The notes beneath the pieces are model-generated. The model did no database searches and had not been told where the DNA came from. It saw only the letters and a program-made list of their open reading frames with translations. Position numbers and translations under genes: made by a program. This document shows positions 15,962 through 23,650 of a DNA stretch of 36,277 bases, in pieces. The DNA is from Acidimicrobiaceae bacterium (lineage in GTDB: Bacteria; Actinomycetota; Acidimicrobiia; Acidimicrobiales; RAAP-2), in NCBI GenBank assembly GCA_003141815.1, contig PLNQ01000139.1, positions 1 through 36,277 of the forward strand, read 5' to 3'. Numbering within the stretch: position 1 is the first letter of the stretch; each line of letters starts with the position of its first letter.

Positions 15962-16993
15962 ATGAGAATCGGTGTTTTGACTGCTGGAGGCGACGCGCCC
16001 GGCCTGAACGCCGCGATTCGCGCCATTGGCGAAATGGCCCTGCGCGATGGCCACGAAGTCATCGGGATCGCGAACGGCTGGGCCGGGCTCGTGGGCGACT
16101 TCCAAGGTACTGCGCTCACGGCAAATGAACTACGCGGCGTGATCGGCCAAGGCGGGACGCTGCTCGGGACCGCCCGCTTCAATCTCGACAAACCCGCCGG
16201 CGGTCGCGAGTGTGTGCTCGCCGCCATCGAAGAGCACCTCGATGCGCTCGTCGCCATCGGCGGCGACGGGACGCATCGCATCTCGAGTTGGCTCGCCGAA
16301 CGAGGCGCGCCCGTCGTGGGCGTACCCAAGACGCTCGACAATGACCTGCCAGGTACCGACTACTGCATCGGCTTCGACACGGCCATAAGTATCGTCGCCG
16401 AGTCCCTCGACCGCCTCCACACGACCGCCGCCTCACATCACCGTGTCATCGTCGTTGAGACCATGGGACGATCCACTGGTTGGGTCGCGGCCCTCGGAGG
16501 GCTGGCCGGCGGGGCCGACCTCATCGTCATTCCCGAGTTCCCCGTCACGATGGACGAAATCGTCGAACACATCAACCGACGCCGGAGTGCCGGTCTTGTG
16601 TACTCGATCATCGTCGTCGCCGAAGGCATCAACCTCGCCATTCTGGGGGGGGTCGAGACGGAAGAACTCTCGAACGAAGGCGTTGGTGGCGTTCGTCACG
16701 CCACGCGAGGCGTGGGCCATTTCGTCGCCGCGAAGATTGAAGAACAGGGTGGTTTCGAAGTTCGGACGACCGTCCTCGGTCACCTCCAACGCGGCGGAAG
16801 TCCAACCGCCCACGATCGCATCTTCGCCACGCGCGTGGGCGCTGCCGCGTACGAAGCGGTCATCGCGGAAGAGTTCGGCATGATCCCCGTCATTCGTGGC
16901 GACGACGTCGTTCTCGCGCCGCTGGCGACCGTCGCTGTCGGTCAACGAAAAGTCCCTCGAGAGATCTACGACCTCTGCGCCGTCTTCTTCTAG
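15962..16993 (+). CDS. pfkA: 6-phosphofructokinase (pfkA family)
   Basis: A 343-aa glycolytic enzyme that phosphorylates fructose 6-phosphate. The N-terminal GVLTAGGDAPGLNAAIR and the catalytic PKTLDND (residues 122-128, with Asp126 and Asp128) are present, as is the substrate segment ETMGRSTGWVAA. The donor-selecting positions read GGDGT (100-104) with Gly103, the ATP-type residue, and Lys123 where bacterial ATP enzymes have Gly and PPi enzymes have Lys. This Gly/Lys combination occurs in known ATP-dependent enzymes such as trypanosomal PFK, so ATP is the likelier donor. GAGGGAGC precedes the ATG. It is a stand-alone gene, divergent from pit. Confidence 0.92.
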   Translation: MRIGVLTAGGDAPGLNAAIRAIGEMALRDGHEVIGIANGWAGLVGDFQGTALTANELRGVIGQGGTLLGTARFNLDKPAGGRECVLAAIEEHLDALVAIGGDGTHRISSWLAERGAPVVGVPKTLDNDLPGTDYCIGFDTAISIVAESLDRLHTTAASHHRVIVVETMGRSTGWVAALGGLAGGADLIVIPEFPVTMDEIVEHINRRRSAGLVYSIIVVAEGINLAILGGVETEELSNEGVGGVRHATRGVGHFVAAKIEEQGGFEVRTTVLGHLQRGGSPTAHDRIFATRVGAAAYEAVIAEEFGMIPVIRGDDVVLAPLATVAVGQRKVPREIYDLCAVFF

Positions 16994-16997
16994 AGCG

Positions 16998-17366
16998 TTA
17001 GGCGGGGACGCTTCCTCTGCGCCAACGAAGAAACCTCGAAGCCACCAACCGGAGTCCCAGCATCAGGAGGCCGAGAAATCCGAAGGCCACGACGATAAAG
17101 GCGAAGGCGGTCCCTTGACCGGAGAGTACGCGTAAAACCATCCCCATCACCACCGTGCTGAGCCAGACTGCGACGCCGCCTCGCAGTGACGCTCCATCTC
17201 GACGTCGAAGCGTGAGGTACAGCCAACCGAGTCCTAGACCTACCGCGAAGGGCCAGGTTGTCGAGAGAAATCCCGCGAGGCGAAGGCCGTGATGGTGTGA
17301 GGAACGTCCAATGCCCACGAAGACCAGCACGATCAGAGCGTCCACGACGATCCACACGCGATTCAT
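16998..17366 (-). CDS. DUF3054-like membrane protein
   Basis: A 122-aa protein with four hydrophobic segments. It begins MNRVWIVVDALIVLVFVGIG and has the segments SSHHHGLRLAGFLSTTWPFAVGLGLGWL and LRGGVAVWLSTVVMGMVLR, which resemble the DUF3054 family of unknown function. The ATG at 17366 is chosen because the family starts there; the frame stays open to 17459 but would overlap the promoter of the divergent gene. It ends 4 nt from the convergent pfkA stop. Function is unknown. Confidence 0.7.
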   Translation of the reverse strand: MNRVWIVVDALIVLVFVGIGRSSHHHGLRLAGFLSTTWPFAVGLGLGWLYLTLRRRDGASLRGGVAVWLSTVVMGMVLRVLSGQGTAFAFIVVAFGFLGLLMLGLRLVASRFLRWRRGSVPA

Positions 17367-17450
17367 ACGTGCAAACTCTACCGACTGGGGCCACTCGGCA
17401 ATCTCATCTCCGTGCCGTGGACGCGACATTCGATGGCGGGCCAAGCGATT

Positions 17451-17479
17451 TTCGCTCAATTGCGCTGACTACTTAGACT
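17451..17479 (+). promoter_or_regulatory. Promoter for a leaderless PAP2 gene
   Basis: TTCGCT (17451-17456), a 17-nt spacer and TAGACT (17474-17479) are followed after exactly 6 nt by the ATG at 17486. The geometry is identical to that at 5011-5046, and no Shine-Dalgarno is present. It supports leaderless transcription of the downstream gene. Confidence 0.5.
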
Positions 17480-17485
17480 AGAACG

Positions 17486-17974
17486 ATGCACACACTCATC
17501 AAGATTGTTGGCGAGGACTTCGTCTATATAAGCGTCGCAATCGTGGGTGTCTATTGGCTACGCGCGAAGATGAGCGTCAAGAAAACGCTCGGGTGGCAGT
17601 TAGTTGCTGGCGGCGTCCTCGCGCTCGTGTTGTCCGTCGTTGCCGCGCATTTCTACTACGACACACGACCCTTCGTGACGCATCACCTCACGCCAATAAT
17701 CCCCCACGCCGCCGACAACGGGTTCCCCTCCGACCACGCCCTATTCACGTCGTTTCTCGCCTTCACGATGGCCTCCTACTCGAGACGCACGGCGATCGTT
17801 CTCCTCGTGATCGCGCTGCTCGCGAGCTGGGCGCGCGTTGCCGCTCACATTCACAACCCGATCGACATCGTCGGATCGTTCGCCATCGCCGCGATTTCGG
17901 TGGTGGTGGTTCGCGTCGTCACGAAGTGGTGGCACAATCGCAGAAAGACCTCCAATTGGCGCTCGGCTAACTAG
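17486..17974 (+). CDS. PAP2 family undecaprenyl-diphosphatase (BcrC-like)
   Basis: A 162-aa membrane phosphatase of the PAP2 family. BcrC-type members recycle the undecaprenyl pyrophosphate carrier of cell-wall synthesis on the outer membrane face. The three active-site motifs are recognisable: YYDTRPF (motif 1), PSDHA (motif 2) and SWARVAAHIHNPIDIVGS (motif 3, with Arg, His and Asp). About five hydrophobic segments are present and the length is usual for BcrC. The start is supported by the promoter placed 6 nt upstream. Its stop overlaps by 4 nt the stop of the convergent SRPBCC gene. Confidence 0.85.
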   Translation: MHTLIKIVGEDFVYISVAIVGVYWLRAKMSVKKTLGWQLVAGGVLALVLSVVAAHFYYDTRPFVTHHLTPIIPHAADNGFPSDHALFTSFLAFTMASYSRRTAIVLLVIALLASWARVAAHIHNPIDIVGSFAIAAISVVVVRVVTKWWHNRRKTSNWRSAN

Positions 17975-18435
17975 ACGCCTATACCTAACGTAACGTCCAG
18001 ATGTTCGAGGATCTGCGGCCACGAATCACGGTGACGACGTGCTGACGCTTCGTCGTAGAATCCACTGTGCGCGAGACGAAGGTTCGTCCCCACTTCCAAG
18101 GATTCGAGCTCAGCTCGTGCCACTGTCTCGGCGCGGTCGGTTCCGTTGCGGCCAGTGACCCACGTCTGTTCGATCAATCGTCCCTCTTCGACGCGCAGGA
18201 TCTTCCCGTAGTGCGCGTAGCGTTCGCCCTCGTGAACACCGTCGAACCAGTACGGCTCGCCGGGAACCGCGTTGATGGAAATCTCTCCGGGCGACGTGAA
18301 CCATGTGTCGAAGTGAATCGTCCACGCGACAAAGATCTCCGGGGCCGACGCCGCCATCGTGCGCTCCACTTTGAACTCGTGGCGCTCGGGAGTTGCGGAG
18401 AATGCATTGAGTGGTGGATCTTGTTTATCGATCAT
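17971..18435 (-). CDS. SRPBCC (AHSA1-like) domain protein
   Basis: A 154-aa single-domain protein of the START/SRPBCC superfamily, AHSA1 (Hsp90 ATPase activator homologue) branch. The pattern VERTMAASAPEIFVAWT, then HFDTWF, GEPYWFDGVHEGERYAHYGKIL and a C-terminal SGFYDEASARRHRDSWPQILEHL is typical. These proteins form a hydrophobic cavity; most bacterial members have no known ligand. The ATG at 18435 follows GGAGGAAGTGG; the frame stays open to 18516 without a comparable site. It is divergent from the S51 peptidase gene. Confidence 0.82.
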   Translation of the reverse strand: MIDKQDPPLNAFSATPERHEFKVERTMAASAPEIFVAWTIHFDTWFTSPGEISINAVPGEPYWFDGVHEGERYAHYGKILRVEEGRLIEQTWVTGRNGTDRAETVARAELESLEVGTNLRLAHSGFYDEASARRHRDSWPQILEHLDVTLGIGV

Positions 18436-18534
18436 TTTTCCACTTCCTCCTTGCATGGCGACCCATGAGCCCCGAAAAGCGTCACGCGCGATGCGCTTGA
18501 TTGGCTTGGCCGACATATAGATTGAGCGAAGGCG

Positions 18535-19302
18535 ATGGTCAGCACGCCCGCATCACGAGTTAGTCGTGCGTCGCATTGGAGGACAGTGGGTACTGAAGAG
18601 GGACCGGGTCCCATCGCACTGGTGGGGTCGGGTGAGTACCTACCCCAGATGGCCGACTTCGAAGGAGCGCTCATCGCTGGTCGCGCTCCTCGCTACGTTC
18701 AGTTGGCCACCGCCGCGGTCCAAGACGGACCCTCGGTCGTCAATCATTGGCACGAGCTCGGCCGGACCCAAGCTCAGCGTCTCGGGGTCGAGCCCGTCAT
18801 CGTTCCCGTCAACGACCGTTCCGACGCGGACAATCCGGACTTCGCCAAGATGATTGAGGGCGCGGGATTGATCTACCTCTCGGGGGGCGATCCCAACTAC
18901 TTGGCGGACACGCTGCGCGACACAAAAGTGTGGCATGCCATCGAAGCAACGTGGCGCCAAGGCGCCGCGCTCGCGGGTTGCAGCGCCGGCGCGATGGCGC
19001 TCGGCGCGTGGATTCCTTCGCTGCGCCATCCGCGTAAGGGCAGCATCGCGGGACTCGGCATCCTCGAGCACCTCGGCGTTATCCCGCACTTTGACGCCTT
19101 CGCGGCACGAGTTCCCGACCTCTTGACCCGTTTTGTTCTTCCCGACGAGTCATTGATCACCGTCTTCGGGATCGACGAAGAGACGGCCCTCGTGGGCGGT
19201 CCTAAAGAGTGGACGGTCCAGGGACGTCAGAGCGTGTGGCGACTCGGCTCGAGTGGTCGAGAAGAGTTTCCCGTCGGCGCTACCGTCTCCACGCGCGGTT
19301 AG
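18535..19302 (+). CDS. Peptidase E / cyanophycinase-like (S51) protein
   Basis: A protein of up to 255 aa of the class I glutamine-amidotransferase-like fold, family S51 (dipeptidase E, cyanophycinase). The nucleophile elbow is GCSAGAMALG with the expected Ser, and YLSGGDPNYLADTL precedes it. The N-terminal core starts GPIALVGSGEYLP. Actinobacterial homologues are mostly uncharacterised. The start is uncertain: the ATG at 18535 has weak AAGGCG upstream, while GTG 18586 has GGAGGA but only 2 nt spacing. The first 17 residues do not look conserved, so the shorter form (238 aa) is possible. No signal peptide is seen. Confidence 0.75.
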   Translation: MVSTPASRVSRASHWRTVGTEEGPGPIALVGSGEYLPQMADFEGALIAGRAPRYVQLATAAVQDGPSVVNHWHELGRTQAQRLGVEPVIVPVNDRSDADNPDFAKMIEGAGLIYLSGGDPNYLADTLRDTKVWHAIEATWRQGAALAGCSAGAMALGAWIPSLRHPRKGSIAGLGILEHLGVIPHFDAFAARVPDLLTRFVLPDESLITVFGIDEETALVGGPKEWTVQGRQSVWRLGSSGREEFPVGATVSTRG

Positions 19303-19348
19303 AAACCAGACTTTTCGTCACCAGCAGTCCGAGGCGGTACAGGTGCAG

Positions 19349-20554
19349 TTAGCGTGCGGCGACCTTGTCGAGGTGGTAACGAATCTGAATCGACGCCGCC
19401 GCTCCCTCGCCCACCGCCGACGCCAATTGCTTCGTCGAACCTTGCCGCACGTCGCCAGCGACGAACACGCCGGGCACGTTCGTTCGAAACTGCTCGTCAC
19501 TCAGGATGAAACCGCGCTCGTCTAGTTCGAGCGCGCCGTCGAGAAACGCCGTGTTCGGATCAAGACCAATGAAGACGAACGCTCCCGAGGCTTCGTGAAG
19601 ACGGCGCTCGCCGGCGACGCGATCCTCCAATTCGACCGATTCGAGTTGGCCCGTCGACCCACTTTTAAAACTCACGACCTTCGTGTTCGTGACGACGGTC
19701 ATCTTCGGGTGCGCGAGCACTTTGTCTTGAAGGAGTCGACTTCCCGCCAACTTCTCGGAGTACTCCACGACGGTGACGTGGTCGGCGAACTGTGTGAGAA
19801 AAAGTCCTTCCTCTAAACCGCTATTCCCGCCACCGACGACCAGAACTTCATTAGCCCCTCGATAGAACGGCCCGTCGCACGTCGCGCAGAAGTGGATGCC
19901 GGCGCCAATGAGGTCGGATTCGCCGTCGGCGCCAGTGCGCCGGTACATCGAGCCCGTCGCCACGAGCACGGCGCGAGCCTGGTAGGCGTCACCCGTCGTG
20001 GTCGTCACCGCGACCCAGTCACCCTCCACACTCACGTCGCTCACGGCGACTGCTTGGAGGATCTCCACGCCGTAGCGCTCGGCCTGACGTCGGATGCGAT
20101 CGGCGAGTTCGTGTCCCGCGACGCCGTCGGGAAAACCCGGATAGTTGTCGAGCCGCTCGGTGATGCCGGCTTGGCCACCAACGGAGGACTTCTCGATGAT
20201 GAGGACACTCTGGTTCTCTCTCGCGGCATAGATCGCAGCGGTCAGACCGGTTGGTCCACCGCCGATGACGACGAGGTCGTAAGACCTGGACTTCGCCGAG
20301 CGAGTGATGCCCAACTTCTCGGCGAGTTCGTCGTTGCCCGGTTCGACGAGGTGTGAACCGTCGGAAAAGACGATGGTGGGAATGCTCCGACTCCCGCCGT
20401 TGATACGTTCGACGAGTTCGATGGCTTCGGGGTGCTGCTCTAGATCAACCCAGTCGTACGCGACGCGGTGTTCGCCCAGAAAATCCTTCGCTCGACGACA
20501 GTCCGGGCACCAACTCGCGCCGATGACGGTGATTGTGTCCTTCGCGAGTTCCAT
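19349..20554 (-). CDS. Glutaredoxin-thioredoxin reductase fusion
   Basis: A 401-aa fusion of two redox domains. Residues 1-80 are a glutaredoxin/mycoredoxin-like domain with WCPDC (Cys16, Cys19) and the cis-proline RSIPTIVF. Residues 92-401 are a low-molecular-weight thioredoxin reductase with the FAD-binding GGGPTG (98-103), the redox pair CATC (223-226), the NADPH-binding GGGNSG (241-246) and a C-terminal GVFVAGDVRQG FAD segment. The reductase may pass electrons directly to the fused CPDC site. ATG 20554 is chosen over the TTG one codon earlier because GAGGAG is then at normal distance. The free-standing reductase is about 310 aa, so the extra 90 residues are clearly a second domain. Confidence 0.88.
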   Translation of the reverse strand: MELAKDTITVIGASWCPDCRRAKDFLGEHRVAYDWVDLEQHPEAIELVERINGGSRSIPTIVFSDGSHLVEPGNDELAEKLGITRSAKSRSYDLVVIGGGPTGLTAAIYAARENQSVLIIEKSSVGGQAGITERLDNYPGFPDGVAGHELADRIRRQAERYGVEILQAVAVSDVSVEGDWVAVTTTTGDAYQARAVLVATGSMYRRTGADGESDLIGAGIHFCATCDGPFYRGANEVLVVGGGNSGLEEGLFLTQFADHVTVVEYSEKLAGSRLLQDKVLAHPKMTVVTNTKVVSFKSGSTGQLESVELEDRVAGERRLHEASGAFVFIGLDPNTAFLDGALELDERGFILSDEQFRTNVPGVFVAGDVRQGSTKQLASAVGEGAAASIQIRYHLDKVAAR

Positions 20555-20601
20555 CAAGCTCCTCGTAACGATAAAGACGGGGTCCTAGCCGGCCTGATTG
20601 G

Positions 20602-21171
20602 TCACTTTAGTGGTCGACGGTACGTCAAGACGACGACGCCTTCGCCCGTCCTTTCGACGTCCTTCAGTTGCCAACGCGACGTGTCGAGACCTTCGTCAAA
20701 GAGGCGAGTACCCGATCCCACAATGATCGGGTGAATCCAGAGTCGATACTCGTCCACGAGGTCGTGTTTGTGGAGATAGCGCACGAATTTTCGACTTCCG
20801 ACGACCACGAGACCTTTTCCGGGCTCTTCTTTTAGTACCTTCACCGCGTCCGCGACATCGCCGTGCAACAACGTCGCATTCCACGACACTTCGCGCAGCG
20901 TCGACGACGCCACGTACTTCGCCATGGCATTGATGCGATTGGCAAAACCGATCTCGTCACGTATCGTGGGCCACACCGCCGCAAATCCTTCGTACGTCTT
21001 GCGACCCAAGAGCAGCGCGTCGGCGTCGACGAATTGGGTGAGGATCATGGCGTTGTGATCGTCGCCGACGAACTGTCGTTGCCAACCACCGCGAGGAAAC
21101 TCACTCGCGTCCCCGGGTCCTTGCATCACCCCGTCGAGGGAGAGAAACTCTTGCACGATGACGGGTCTCAT
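20602..21171 (-). CDS. Dihydrofolate reductase family protein (RibD C-terminal type)
   Basis: A 189-aa NADPH-dependent reductase-like protein of the RibD C-terminal/DHFR-like superfamily. Visible landmarks are the N-terminal VQEFLSLDGVMQGPG, the central LLGRKTYEGFAAVWP, and the C-terminal VVVGSRKFVRYL and WIHPIIVGSGTRLF. Such YyaP/YwjB-like proteins are widespread and their substrates are mostly unknown; a true dihydrofolate reductase role is unlikely. ATG 21171 follows GGAGGTGACC at ideal distance and is preferred to the GTG two codons upstream. Confidence 0.85.
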   Translation of the reverse strand: MRPVIVQEFLSLDGVMQGPGDASEFPRGGWQRQFVGDDHNAMILTQFVDADALLLGRKTYEGFAAVWPTIRDEIGFANRINAMAKYVASSTLREVSWNATLLHGDVADAVKVLKEEPGKGLVVVGSRKFVRYLHKHDLVDEYRLWIHPIIVGSGTRLFDEGLDTSRWQLKDVERTGEGVVVLTYRRPLK

Positions 21172-21233
21172 GGTCACCTCCGGTCTGAAGAAAACTTTCG
21201 TGAATCGACGCCACCTGGCGTAGCGTCGTGGCT

Positions 21234-21362
21234 ATGCGGGTCGCCACGACAACAAGTCAAGCACTGGCGATTCCATCGGCGCTTGGGACTGTCCATTCCA
21301 ACGCCGTCACACTCATCGAGGGCGCCACGTCTACCACGAAGATCGGGCTACACCGGCGGTGA
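21234..21362 (+). CDS. Possible 42-aa ORF coupled to the downstream gene
   Basis: A short ORF that begins ATGCGGGTCGCC and ends with a TGA overlapping the GTG start of the following membrane-protein gene as GTGA (21359-21362). This overlap is the arrangement expected for translational coupling. TAGCGT (21221-21226) lies 7 nt before its ATG and could be the -10 of a leaderless message; the -35 is weak. The peptide has no hydrophobic segment and matches nothing I recognise. It may be a small protein, a leader, or chance. Confidence 0.3.
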   Translation: MRVATTTSQALAIPSALGTVHSNAVTLIEGATSTTKIGLHRR

Positions 21363-21952
21363 GCCACCCTCACCCCTCCATCGGCGTCGTACGTTCGATG
21401 AAGGAACGCGTGATCCGAGACGTTGCGCGAAGTCAAATCGCCTTCGCCCTCTTCATCGGAGTCTGCGTAGCCCTGCACCCCGGCGAGGTGCTTAAGGTCA
21501 ACGAAGGAGGCCTCAGCAACTACGGCGTGCATCTCCAAACCGCCATCCCCTACACCTTGGCGCTCGCTCTGGCGTCGGCACTGTCCTATCGCGCCACGCG
21601 GTCTCTTCACACCACACGGCGCGAGACCCGACACTTCAAGTTGCTCCTTCTCGTCTACAGCGGGCTCACGCTGCTGACCCTCGTGACCACCTACGGCTAC
21701 ACCCTCGACACGCCCCAGCTGGATCTTCATGATGCCGTCGGCGTCATGATCACTCTGTTCGAGTTCGCATCCTTACTGTGGATGTACTTCATCGTCCGTC
21801 GTCTCGTCGTCGTGGTCGTCGTGGGTTTCGCTGGCTTCGTACTCGCCGCATTGACGTTCTTCGGTGTACTACACGTGTTGTTCTTGACCCAAGTGCTTAT
21901 CGGAGGAGCCTTCGCCCTCCTGTTGGTGAGAACGAGTCGAGAGTTGGCCTAG
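21359..21952 (+). CDS. Hypothetical multi-pass membrane protein
   Basis: A 197-aa protein with about five hydrophobic segments: residues 26-42, 64-80, 96-112, 128-145 and 150-190. The third is preceded by a charged loop (HTTRRETRHFK). It resembles poorly characterised DUF998-like membrane proteins in layout, but I cannot name the family. The GTG at 21359 overlaps a 42-aa ORF; an ATG at 21398 is an alternative, and neither has a clear ribosome site. Downstream, 21953-22009 shows nothing notable before the convergent gene. Confidence 0.6.
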   Translation: MSHPHPSIGVVRSMKERVIRDVARSQIAFALFIGVCVALHPGEVLKVNEGGLSNYGVHLQTAIPYTLALALASALSYRATRSLHTTRRETRHFKLLLLVYSGLTLLTLVTTYGYTLDTPQLDLHDAVGVMITLFEFASLLWMYFIVRRLVVVVVVGFAGFVLAALTFFGVLHVLFLTQVLIGGAFALLLVRTSRELA

Positions 21953-22009
21953 GTCACGAAGTGCACGCAACCTAACCACGCGTTTCCAACGTCGAGAGTC
22001 TTCTGGCCC

Positions 22010-22369
22010 TCAGACGAAGGGACTCCGGCGAGGCGCTAGGGAAGTGGGACCCAACCCAGCGCGTTCGCGAACGACGGCCTCGAAAGCGTCGGGGCTGTCG
22101 GGCGTGACGAACGGCTTTACTTTTTTCTCGTTGTCAAGAATAAAACCGAACTTCTTCGCGGGACGCCGTACCTCCAAATTCACCCAGTACCTGAAGGTTC
22201 CCGTTCCCCAGATTCGAACTTTGCCTCGTAGTGGACGTAACAGGACTCGTCGGATGCCCATGATTTCGGTGTAAGGAATGTCCTTGGTTCCGTAGGGAAA
22301 GTAGTGCCAGTGAATGCGCAACAACGTAGAAGTGCACTCGATCTTGGCGTCGTGGTACTCCGCGCTTAT
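22010..22369 (-). CDS. Small PH-like protein with apparent ATA start
   Basis: A 119-aa conserved hypothetical protein resembling a small beta-rich (PH-like) family. The core reads RIHWHYFPYGTKDIPYTEI, then RRVLLRPLRGKVRIWGTG, RYWVNL, and KKVKPFVTPDSPDAFEA. The conserved N-terminal strand continues upstream of the first usual start (TTG 22324): the frame encodes SAEYHDAKIECTSTLL, matching how related proteins begin. No ATG, GTG or TTG exists there. The only codon with a good ribosome site (TAGGG, 7 nt) is ATA at 22367-22369, just after an in-frame stop. Either ATA is used or the start codon has been lost. If translation starts at TTG 22324, the product is 104 aa. Confidence 0.6.
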   Translation of the reverse strand: MSAEYHDAKIECTSTLLRIHWHYFPYGTKDIPYTEIMGIRRVLLRPLRGKVRIWGTGTFRYWVNLEVRRPAKKFGFILDNEKKVKPFVTPDSPDAFEAVVRERAGLGPTSLAPRRSPFV

Positions 22370-22426
22370 AGGCGAACCCTACCTCTGGTCCTGGCGATTC
22401 GTGGAGCGGTGAGTTCGTCCAGCGAA

Positions 22427-23152
22427 CTACGGGAACGTTACCGACGTGGCCGTGACGAACTTCGCGGGCTTGGCGATCGTAACCTTTTCGTCCCACTTTG
22501 AAAACAATACGTTGCTCGATACTTTTTGGCCGCTCACGACACCCGAGTCCGTTAACGCGACCGGCCGATAGGGCGCGGTAGTCGATACGTACAGCGTCTG
22601 GCTACCGCCGCTACCTCCCGACGAGGATGCCAAAGTACCCCTGATCGCCACGGCCTCCTGGCCGTTTATCTTGAAGACCCCGGCATCCTTCAACGCGCTG
22701 ACGCCCTTTATTTGTTGAAGCAACGAGGGAAGAAGAATGCCAATCGCGATGTTGGCGTAGTTCTTGTTCGTGGAAGGAACGAGTACCCACTCGTTCGCCA
22801 ACTTTGTATTCTTCACGCCGAAGTCCTGTGCGTACGACGTTTTATCTCCAAAGATGTAAAGCGTCTTGCCAAGGAGTCTGCTCGTTTCGGTCCCCCCACC
22901 CAACTTCTGCGTTTGCACGCCCTCGGTCAAGGAACTGTCGGTCGAAAGGGTGATTTGCACGACACCCGCGTAAGCATCCGTCGAGACGTAGTGAAAACTG
23001 CCTGCGCTCTTCATGGCCGACGTGGCGAGCGCAAGGATCTGCGCCGGTGTTTTCGCGCCGAAGGGGTTCGACGCGGCATTCGCCGATACCACGGAGCCGA
23101 AGACGATCACCAGAACGGCAGCGGACGTAAAGAAGGAAAGTCGTAAACGCAT
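22427..23152 (-). CDS. Secreted protein, LolA/LppX-like fold suspected
   Basis: A 241-aa exported protein. It starts at ATG 23152 (CTGGAG upstream) with a Sec signal peptide, residues 1 to about 27, ending VSANAA. The mature part has the pattern TPAQILALATSAMKSAGSFHYVS, then alternating strands with KTLYIFGD and LVPSTNKNY, a glycine-serine patch near residue 180, and SKWDEKVTIAKP near the end. The layout recalls the half-barrel of LolA/LppX-type lipoproteins, but there is no lipobox Cys and the call is a fold-level guess. It precedes the PH-like gene by 57 nt (to ATA 22369) on the same strand. Confidence 0.65.
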   Translation of the reverse strand: MRLRLSFFTSAAVLVIVFGSVVSANAASNPFGAKTPAQILALATSAMKSAGSFHYVSTDAYAGVVQITLSTDSSLTEGVQTQKLGGGTETSRLLGKTLYIFGDKTSYAQDFGVKNTKLANEWVLVPSTNKNYANIAIGILLPSLLQQIKGVSALKDAGVFKINGQEAVAIRGTLASSSGGSGGSQTLYVSTTAPYRPVALTDSGVVSGQKVSSNVLFSKWDEKVTIAKPAKFVTATSVTFP

Positions 23153-23242
23153 GGGACTCCAGGATCGGGTTGATGGCGCTCCGTGGCGCAAGTAGCGAAG
23201 AACTTTACCACTCGGATTTGCGCCGATGGGTGCAGCGCGGCG

Positions 23243-23650
23243 TTACAGCGAACCGACGATGCTTTTGCGGTACGCCTCAATCGTGCCTTCGTGTGTCGTG
23301 CATGAGGCACATCGCGAACTGATCGACACCGAGTTCATCACGCTCGGCGAGGCGCTTTCGATGGTGCGCAACCGGGCCGAGAAGACAGAATCGATCGATG
23401 ACCTCGTCGGGGCGAACGTGGCGTCGGGATTGCCGACCTTGCCATGATGGCTGTAGTCGTCGCCCTTGTGACCCTTGATGAAATCAGCTGACGCGGGAGG
23501 AACGAGGTTCGAGTCGTCTCCGTAGCGTCCGACGATGTCGGCCACATGGTTGCCCACCATGCCACCGAACCAACGAACCTGATTGCGCTGGTGCGCGAGG
23601 TCGCCGCCCACATGCGCGGGCGCGGCCACGCACGCCTTGTACTCCCCTAA
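23243..23650 (-). pseudogene. Frameshifted 3' fragment of a luciferase-like oxidoreductase gene
   Basis: The last ~135 codons match the intact luciferase-like gene at 24987-26063. One frame reads CVAAPAHVGGDLAHQRNQVRW ... GNPDATFAPT, nearly identical to that gene. A base loss near 23423 shifts the match to another frame, reading DEVIDRFCLLGPVAHHRKRL ... DELGVDQFAMCLMHD. A second shift near 23297 returns to the first frame for TIEAYRKSIVGSL. The first ~220 codons are absent, with homology starting at EYKACVAAP. It is a decayed partial duplicate, with several amino-acid changes showing it is not recent. Confidence 0.85.
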
